Of a stretch of 11,263 bases of DNA, positions 6,817 to 11,263 are shown in pieces. This stretch comes from a bacterium (GTDB lineage Bacteria > Bdellovibrionota > FAC87 > UBA2466), in assembly GCA_022842225.1 (NCBI GenBank), contig JALHPX010000057.1, positions 1 through 11,263 on the forward strand. Direction: 5' to 3'. The notes below the pieces were generated by a model. It ran no database searches. It was not told where the DNA came from and saw only the letters and a list, made by a program, of their open reading frames with translations. The stretch's first letter is position 1, and every line of letters begins with the position of its first letter. A program made the position numbers and the translations under genes.

Positions 6817-8034
6817 ATGGCATTTCCTGTTTCAATTGAGTCGGTGCGAGCAGCTGAAGCGCGTATTGCACCTTATATTCGCAAGACACCACTTTTACCT
6901 TTTGATCCGCTGACTGGGCGCGATGGGCGACAAACCTGGATGAAGTGCGAGCTGTTTCAGACCACAGGCTCCTTTAAGCTCCGCGGGGCTACCAACTGCA
7001 TTCTACAGAATCTCGATCAGGCTAAACAAAAAGGGGTTGTCGCAGCGAGTGCCGGCAATCACGCCCAGGGCGTGGCCGCGATTTGCAATAAGCTGGGAAT
7101 CCGCGCCACGATTGTCATGCCCAAGGCCACTCAGCCGATAAAGGTAAAAAACACTCAGGACTGGGGCGCACGAGTAGAACTCGTCGGGAGTGTTTACGAT
7201 GAGTCGTTTGAACACGCGCTGGCGATTTCACAAAGAGAAGGCTCGCTTTTAGTCCACCCTTTCCGCGATCCCCACGTGATGGCCGGCCAGGGCACAGTAG
7301 CTTTGGAATTAGCGGCGGAAAAAGAATTTTTACAGATGGATGCTGTCGTCATTGCCATTGGCGGCGGCGGCTTGATCTCGGGCTGCGCCAGCGTTCTAAA
7401 AACGCTCAAGCCTGGAATCAAAGTCTATGGCGTCACGGCAAAGAATGCCCCTTCCCTCTACAAATCCTTCAAAGCAAAAAAGATTGTCGAAGGCGAAGTG
7501 CAACACACGCTTGCCGATACCATCGCCACAAAAAAGGCCGACGCAAAAATGCTTGAAGGTGTTTTAAGCTGTGTCGACGATGTTTTCTCCATCAGCGAAG
7601 AAATGATCGCGCACGCGATTGCGCTGCTCGCCGAGAAATCAAAGTTAGTTGTCGAGGGGGCTGGCGCCATTGGAATTGCGGCACTGATAGAGAATTTAGT
7701 GCCGGAGAAAAATGTCGGCGTGATCCTTTGCGGCGGCAATATCGACTTGGTTTCGTTCTCGCACGTACTGGAGCGAGGTCTGGTCGAGCAAGGCCGACTC
7801 GTGAGATTATCCGTCACTGCCATCGATAGACCGGGCGGGCTGCACCAACTGACCGAAATTCTGGCCAAAGGCGAAGCCAATATTTTGCAAGTCTTTCACC
7901 AACGCACAACGCTGGATACCGCCGTGGGAGAAACCAAGATCGAACTGCAGCTCGAAACCAAAGGAGTGGAGCATACTCAAGAGATACTCCACGCCTTGAC
8001 AGCCCGCGGGCTTCGAGTTGAAAGACTTCAGTAG
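6817..8034 (+). CDS. ilvA: Threonine ammonia-lyase (threonine dehydratase), medium form with one ACT domain
   Basis: PLP enzyme converting threonine to 2-oxobutanoate and ammonia, the entry to isoleucine synthesis (or threonine catabolism). The 405-residue protein has the fold-type II PLP domain (1-~320). The Schiff-base lysine is in GSFKLRGA (Lys54), the substrate loop is ASAGNHAQG (77-85), the phosphate-binding loop is GGGGLISG (182-189), and EGAGAIG and CGGNID follow. A single ACT domain occupies about 328-403 (LSVTAIDRPGGLHQLTEILA), implying allosteric control by an amino acid. This is shorter than E. coli IlvA (514 residues, two ACT-like modules) and fits the ~400-residue medium form. 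I chose ATG 6817, preceded by GGGGG at 8 bases, over the in-frame TTG at 6802, which would overlap that ribosome-binding site. The nuclease gene follows 10 bases after the stop, probably co-transcribed. Confidence 0.93.
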   Translation: MAFPVSIESVRAAEARIAPYIRKTPLLPFDPLTGRDGRQTWMKCELFQTTGSFKLRGATNCILQNLDQAKQKGVVAASAGNHAQGVAAICNKLGIRATIVMPKATQPIKVKNTQDWGARVELVGSVYDESFEHALAISQREGSLLVHPFRDPHVMAGQGTVALELAAEKEFLQMDAVVIAIGGGGLISGCASVLKTLKPGIKVYGVTAKNAPSLYKSFKAKKIVEGEVQHTLADTIATKKADAKMLEGVLSCVDDVFSISEEMIAHAIALLAEKSKLVVEGAGAIGIAALIENLVPEKNVGVILCGGNIDLVSFSHVLERGLVEQGRLVRLSVTAIDRPGGLHQLTEILAKGEANILQVFHQRTTLDTAVGETKIELQLETKGVEHTQEILHALTARGLRVERLQ

Positions 8035-8044
8035 GGGGCCCGAA

Positions 8045-8899
8045 GTGCGATTACTGACACTCATCACATTGATTTCAGCTCTATCCTCGCAAGCCGCATT
8101 TGGCTGGGGATTTATCGGACACCGCGCGGTGGGGGAAATCGCGCAACGCCGCCTGACACCTAAGGCTAAACAAGCAGTGAGTCGCATTCTCAATGGCGAG
8201 ACGCTCGCGCATGCCTCTACTTGGGCAGACGAAGTGCGGTCGGATGCTGCTTACAAACACCAAGACACCTGGCACTACGTCGATTACCCGATTGGCACGG
8301 CCTACGATCCGGCGAAGGCCAGCCCCAAGGGCGATGTCATTGCCTCGTTGACCCGCATTCGCTTGGAGCTCTTAGATCCCGGAACTCCGCAGGCCAAAAA
8401 GGCTACCGGCATTCGGCTTTTGGCTCATTTTATCGGCGATATGCACCAACCATTGCACGTTGGGAACGGCACAGATCAAGGTGGAAATCTTTGCTCGGTA
8501 ACGTACATGGACGAAATCACGAACCTGCATGCCTTGTGGGACGACAAACTTATTGATTCGATGCGCCTCAGTTATACGGAGCTAGTGAATTTCATCGACA
8601 CAGCAACCAAGGCGGAATTTACCGCGGCCACCGCCGGAAATTTTGAAGAATGGGCCGCCGAATCCGCTAGCGTGCGCGAAGGCATCTACCCTATTAGCGT
8701 CGACGGCGAGGCCAAAATCGAAGCCCCCGCCGAGCGCACGTACTGCCGCAAAAACACCAAGGACCCTATTCCGGACGCAAAGCTGATCCCCAAACTATCG
8801 TACGCCTATCGCTACGAGCACTGGCCGCTGATTGAGAAACGGCTTCGCTTAGCTGGTTATCGCCTGGCGGGTCAGCTCAACGAAATTTTTGCGAAGTAG
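8045..8899 (+). CDS. Secreted S1/P1-type zinc nuclease
   Basis: S1/P1 nucleases cut single-stranded DNA and RNA to 5'-nucleotides with three zinc ions. The 284-residue protein has a Sec signal peptide (MRLLTLITLISALSSQAAFG), predicted to be cut before Trp21. This matters because in the family the mature N-terminal Trp is a zinc ligand. All nine ligands of P1 nuclease can be placed: Trp21, His26, Asp62 (WADEV), His77 (WHYVD), His128 and Asp132 (HFIGD), His138 (HQPLH), and His162 and Asp166 (LHALWD). In mature numbering the first two fall at 1 and 6, as in P1. GTG 8045 is chosen because AGGGGG (8033-8038) sits 6 bases upstream and the signal peptide then begins correctly; TTG 8018 would add an acidic-containing leader inside ilvA. 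It likely shares the ilvA transcript. Its stop abuts the stop of the opposing barrel gene with no spacer. Location is periplasmic or extracellular. Confidence 0.92.
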   Translation: MRLLTLITLISALSSQAAFGWGFIGHRAVGEIAQRRLTPKAKQAVSRILNGETLAHASTWADEVRSDAAYKHQDTWHYVDYPIGTAYDPAKASPKGDVIASLTRIRLELLDPGTPQAKKATGIRLLAHFIGDMHQPLHVGNGTDQGGNLCSVTYMDEITNLHALWDDKLIDSMRLSYTELVNFIDTATKAEFTAATAGNFEEWAAESASVREGIYPISVDGEAKIEAPAERTYCRKNTKDPIPDAKLIPKLSYAYRYEHWPLIEKRLRLAGYRLAGQLNEIFAK

Positions 8900-9601
8900 T
8901 TAGAAGCGCACACCCACTCCGGTCGTCCAGTTATCAACGAGCCCAAAGCCTAACAGAATCTGGTAACGGCCGAATGCGAAAGCATCCACGTTTTCCCAGA
9001 GCGCTTTGCGGTAGAGCGAAATCTGTAGAAATGGATTGTGCAAATTAAACACTTCTAAATCGTCAAACGTTCCCAACCAAATTTCACTGCTCCAGTCAGG
9101 GGTCCATTGAACGGCGAGATCAAAACGAATCGCAATATCTGTTTCTGAAAAATCACTGCCGTAGACCACGGGCAACCAGCTGCGCGCCGAGACACGCCAG
9201 CTGCGGTGTTGTACACCCAAGCGAGAGGTAAAGCTCACGGTGTCGGTGATGCCCGCGCGAGCAGCAAGTAATAGCAGTCCACCGGATGTGCCGTTATCCG
9301 CTTGCATGCGCACGATCTGCCACAGACGGCCAGAGAGATTTAAAAACGACAACAGCTGGTAGTTCGCCTCTCCCATATAGAGCAGCCGATTAAGGGAAAG
9401 CGAGTCTTCCCAGAATCTCGCCCCCACGCGCCATCCGGAATTCTCGTAGGTGTCGGAAAGTGCAGCGCTCTGTTGCAAAGTGTTGGGCATCGCGCGGCTT
9501 AACTGGTGCCGAAGATCGACATCGACCGTTTTCGCAAAGAGCAAAGTCGCGTGCGAGAATACGACGAGAAAGACGGCTAATTTGAGATTCGATCTATTCA
9601 A
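8900..9601 (-). CDS. Small predicted outer-membrane beta-barrel protein, function unknown
   Basis: No family recognised. The 233 residues begin with a signal peptide (NRSNLK basic part, hydrophobic core, predicted cut after LLFA, residue ~23). The rest alternates polar and hydrophobic/aromatic residues in 8-12-residue stretches. It is rich in Trp and Tyr and ends in GVGVRF with a terminal Phe, the usual C-terminal signal for Bam-dependent barrel insertion. A barrel of roughly 8-10 strands would fit the length. An internal echo is visible: WRVGARFW (57-64) and WRVSARSW (135-142). The start is TTG (9599-9601), the first possible start before the signal peptide, with AGGA (9613-9616) upstream. 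It overlaps the last 8 bases of the phosphoesterase gene, so translation is coupled and the two products may cooperate. It converges on the nuclease gene with zero bases between stops, leaving no room for a separate terminator. Confidence 0.72.
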   Translation of the reverse strand: MNRSNLKLAVFLVVFSHATLLFAKTVDVDLRHQLSRAMPNTLQQSAALSDTYENSGWRVGARFWEDSLSLNRLLYMGEANYQLLSFLNLSGRLWQIVRMQADNGTSGGLLLLAARAGITDTVSFTSRLGVQHRSWRVSARSWLPVVYGSDFSETDIAIRFDLAVQWTPDWSSEIWLGTFDDLEVFNLHNPFLQISLYRKALWENVDAFAFGRYQILLGFGLVDNWTTGVGVRF

Positions 9602-10448
9602 CGGGAATCATTTCCTCTTCGATCGTATTTCCATTTACTCGCACCTCGACATAGAAGTGGCTTCGTACTGGCTCCATCGTGCGCCCGCCACCGCCTCCGG
9701 CGACGATGTAGCGAGTGCTGCCCAAGGTGCGCGCCGTGTAGCTGTGGTAATGACCACCCAAGACGGCAGTCACCTGCTTGCGCGTACACAGACCAATCAT
9801 CTTGGCCGCTTCTTCGGAATTAGAGAGCTTGAGATAAGTATTCACGTCGGGCACGAGCGGCATGTAGTGCGACAAAATAAACGTATTCGTGGGACGGGGC
9901 TTATCGAGCTCCGCTTCGAGCCAAGCCCACTGGCGATCGCCTACGGTGCCGTCGGCGGTATCTAAGACTAAGAAACGCGAATTGCCGGCATCAAAACTAT
10001 AGTGATTAGGCCCAAACATGTCTTTGTAATGTGTCCAGCTGTCCTCGACGATATCGTGATTGCCAAGCACTGAGAAAAACTTCCCCCACCACCCTTCGGT
10101 CGTGAGCAGATCCTTAAGCGGCGCATAACTATCCCATGCTCCGCGATCGACAATATCGCCTAAGACGACAAAGAACTCGCTGCCGCGACTTGTTCCCGAA
10201 TCCAGAATGCGTTTGATGCGGCTGGTGTCGCCTTTTAAGTGCGTGTCGCCGACAGCCATAAAAGAAAACTGATCGGAATTGGAAACAGGAGTTTGGAGAG
10301 CGAGTGCTGTGAGGCCTTCGCTCTGCGCGAAACGATCTTCGGGGTTGGAGCCGCTGACACAGTGATTCAGAAAAGGCACAAGTGCTAAGAGCACCAACGG
10401 CAGCACGGGAAGCTGGCACTTGAGAAGATGGCTAAAACGCTGTTGCAT
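9594..10448 (-). CDS. Calcineurin-like metallophosphoesterase, membrane-anchored or lipoprotein
   Basis: Dinuclear-metal phosphoesterase exported to the envelope. All signature blocks are present in order: GDTHLKGD (Asp68, His70), GDIVDRG (Asp98), GNHD (Asn130, His131), LSHYMP (His194) and GGHYHSY (His233, His235), within about residues 62-250 of 284. The N-terminus has a hydrophobic stretch (LPVLPLVLLALVPFL, ~13-27) followed by NHC (Cys30). This resembles a lipobox with an unusual His before Cys, so either a lipoprotein or an uncleaved anchor is possible. I chose ATG 10446-10448, with GGGG 8 bases upstream, over TTG two codons earlier, where spacing would be tight. The substrate (phosphomonoester, nucleotide, diester or pyrophosphate) cannot be told from motifs. 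It is followed with an 8-base overlap by a predicted outer-membrane barrel and lies next to a secreted nuclease. Confidence 0.9.
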   Translation of the reverse strand: MQQRFSHLLKCQLPVLPLVLLALVPFLNHCVSGSNPEDRFAQSEGLTALALQTPVSNSDQFSFMAVGDTHLKGDTSRIKRILDSGTSRGSEFFVVLGDIVDRGAWDSYAPLKDLLTTEGWWGKFFSVLGNHDIVEDSWTHYKDMFGPNHYSFDAGNSRFLVLDTADGTVGDRQWAWLEAELDKPRPTNTFILSHYMPLVPDVNTYLKLSNSEEAAKMIGLCTRKQVTAVLGGHYHSYTARTLGSTRYIVAGGGGGRTMEPVRSHFYVEVRVNGNTIEEEMIPVE

Positions 10449-10465
10449 GTTCAAAACCCCACAGC

Positions 10466-10494
10466 ATCTTCGGTTCCGCTAGCAGGATCGTCAA
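10466..10494 (-). promoter_or_regulatory. Candidate promoter for phosphoesterase-barrel pair
   Basis: Read on the minus strand, TTGACG (10494-10489, five of six) is followed after 17 bases by GAAGAT (10471-10466, three of six). It lies in the ~90-base divergent spacer just ahead of the phosphoesterase ATG. The weak -10 keeps confidence low. No PhoB-type box was recognised by eye. Confidence 0.3.
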
Positions 10495-10501
10495 TCGTGG
10501 T

Positions 10502-10530
10502 TTGCCATCTAGGGTTTTGGTTGCGACAAT
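10502..10530 (+). promoter_or_regulatory. Candidate promoter for the GT-C-like membrane protein
   Basis: TTGCCA (10502-10507) and GACAAT (10525-10530), each four of six consensus or better, are 17 bases apart. Transcription would begin near 10537, only about 5 bases before the ATG at 10542, which would make the mRNA nearly leaderless, or use ATG 10557 with a ~20-base leader. Confidence 0.35.
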
Positions 10531-10541
10531 TTTCCTATCTC

Positions 10542-11263
10542 ATGCCCAAAGTGCAAATGCCTCATCTCGTAGCTAGTGGAGTCGTCACTCTTGTAGCAGC
10601 CGTGTCTTTACCCGTCTGGGGATTTGGCTTTATTCTTGGCGATGATTTTGTGCACCTGCACTCCCACGCGGCGCCGTTCTACGAAGTTTACAAAAAAGTT
10701 TTTATGCCCGTGACGTACGTCTTCTACGACGTCACCAAAGCGCTCTTTGGTCTGGACACCGCGCGGCCCTACCATGCGCTGAATTGGTTCTTCCACGTGG
10801 GTAATACCGCGCTGGTATTTTTTCTGACGAAGCGCATTCTAGGCAATCTAGTGGCGGCCACTCTCGCTGCTGCGGTTTTTGGCTTACACCCGCTGCAGGT
10901 GGAAGCCGTGGCGTGGATTAGTGGCTTTAAAGAAGTGCTTTCGGCTTTTTGGTTTCTCAGCGCTTTTTACTGTTTTATCGAGCAGCAGCACAGACCGCGC
11001 CTTGCCTACGCAACGCTGGCATTGTGCGCTTTGGCTTTTTTTACGAAGAGCACCACAGTGTTCCTTCCTGCGCTCTTCATCCTCTGGAATCGTCGACAAG
11101 CGTGGTGGTTCTGGGCTGTATTGGGTGGACTCATTGCCTGCACAATCGCCGTGGCTGTCATGTTGCAAACAGACTTAGGCTACTCCGCTGAACAGGCAAG
11201 TCTCTTGCAGCGACCCATCCTAGTTTTGGATTCACTTTCGTTCTACCTCTCACGCTTCGTACT
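10542..11263 (+). CDS. TMTC/GT-C-like polytopic membrane glycosyltransferase, 5' part (runs off the right edge)
   Basis: The open frame continues to the window end with no stop (240 codons visible), so the C-terminus is unknown. It is strongly hydrophobic, with several membrane segments (first ~9-31). The pair Asp34-Asp35 in the loop after the first helix matches the metal-binding acidic site of GT-C enzymes. The block LHPLQVEAVAWISGFKEVLS (115-134) closely resembles the HP-VEAVAW-S-RKDVL motif of TMTC/DUF1736 proteins and their bacterial relatives, which are often annotated as TPR-containing protein O-mannosyltransferases. Upstream FMPVTYVFYDVTKALFGLD and downstream FFTKSTTVFLPALFIL also fit. 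Substrate would be a polyprenyl-linked sugar (inference). A C-terminal TPR region, usual in the family, would lie beyond the edge. The start is uncertain: ATG 10542 is used here, but TTG 10521 has AGGG six bases upstream, and ATG 10557 is also possible. Confidence 0.8.
   Translation, partial: MPKVQMPHLVASGVVTLVAAVSLPVWGFGFILGDDFVHLHSHAAPFYEVYKKVFMPVTYVFYDVTKALFGLDTARPYHALNWFFHVGNTALVFFLTKRILGNLVAATLAAAVFGLHPLQVEAVAWISGFKEVLSAFWFLSAFYCFIEQQHRPRLAYATLALCALAFFTKSTTVFLPALFILWNRRQAWWFWAVLGGLIACTIAVAVMLQTDLGYSAEQASLLQRPILVLDSLSFYLSRFV

Noticed and set aside
7458..7880. 140-codon open frame on the minus strand inside ilvA
   Set aside because: Ser/Pro/Thr-rich shadow of a well-conserved PLP/ACT coding frame, with no recognisable motif.
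10879..11178. Overlapping plus- and minus-strand open frames within the right-edge membrane protein
   Set aside because: Out-of-frame shadows. The frame from 10542 is open to the window end, hydrophobic and carries the TMTC-type motif.
1..11263. CRISPR array, IS element, integron site, phage genes, toxin-antitoxin pair or origin with DnaA boxes
   Set aside because: No regularly spaced repeats, transposase or integrase motifs, paired small genes or consensus DnaA boxes were seen on reading both strands. The tRNA end is not repeated elsewhere in the window.

Overview
The window comes from a Gram-negative bacterial chromosome of roughly mid-50s % GC (judged by eye). The evidence is an outer-membrane-type beta-barrel, a lipoprotein with a lipobox, a GtrB-type glycosyltransferase, the HemJ route to heme, and an exonuclease VII large subunit. 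Dense packing, frequent TTG/GTG starts and a large FG-GAP surface lipoprotein would fit a Bdellovibrionota/Deltaproteobacteria-like lineage, but this is a low-confidence inference because no rRNA or marker phylogeny is available.

Layout. Bases 1-8899 are read on the + strand. First comes a tight run: the 3' part of dnaA (5' end outside the window), hemJ (6 bases later), and xseA (TTG start overlapping the hemJ stop). A family-2 glycosyltransferase with two C-terminal membrane segments follows after a 47-base gap. A tRNA-Thr(CGT) with its own plausible promoter comes next, then hslO (Hsp33) only 39 bases downstream of the tRNA. After a 255-base gap containing inverted repeats lies a 693-residue lipoprotein with three Cys-paired modules and five FG-GAP/calcium-loop repeats. 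It is closed by a strong rho-independent terminator. Immediately beyond is a sigma70-like promoter driving threonine ammonia-lyase (ilvA, single ACT domain) and a secreted S1/P1-type nuclease.

Bases 8900-10448 are on the - strand: a membrane-anchored or lipidated calcineurin-like metallophosphoesterase and a small predicted outer-membrane beta-barrel overlapping it by 8 bases, clearly translationally coupled. The barrel gene ends back-to-back with the nuclease gene with no bases between them. A short divergent spacer then leads to a + strand polytopic membrane protein resembling the TMTC/polyprenol-dependent GT-C transferases, which runs off the right edge.

Functionally, the first half is housekeeping (replication initiation, heme synthesis, DNA repair, chaperone, tRNA). 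The second half is envelope-oriented. The most suggestive grouping is the secreted nuclease, periplasmic phosphoesterase and beta-barrel set, which could act together on external nucleic acids or phosphate. That is inference from order and predicted location only. No CRISPR array, insertion sequence, phage gene or classical defence gene was seen.
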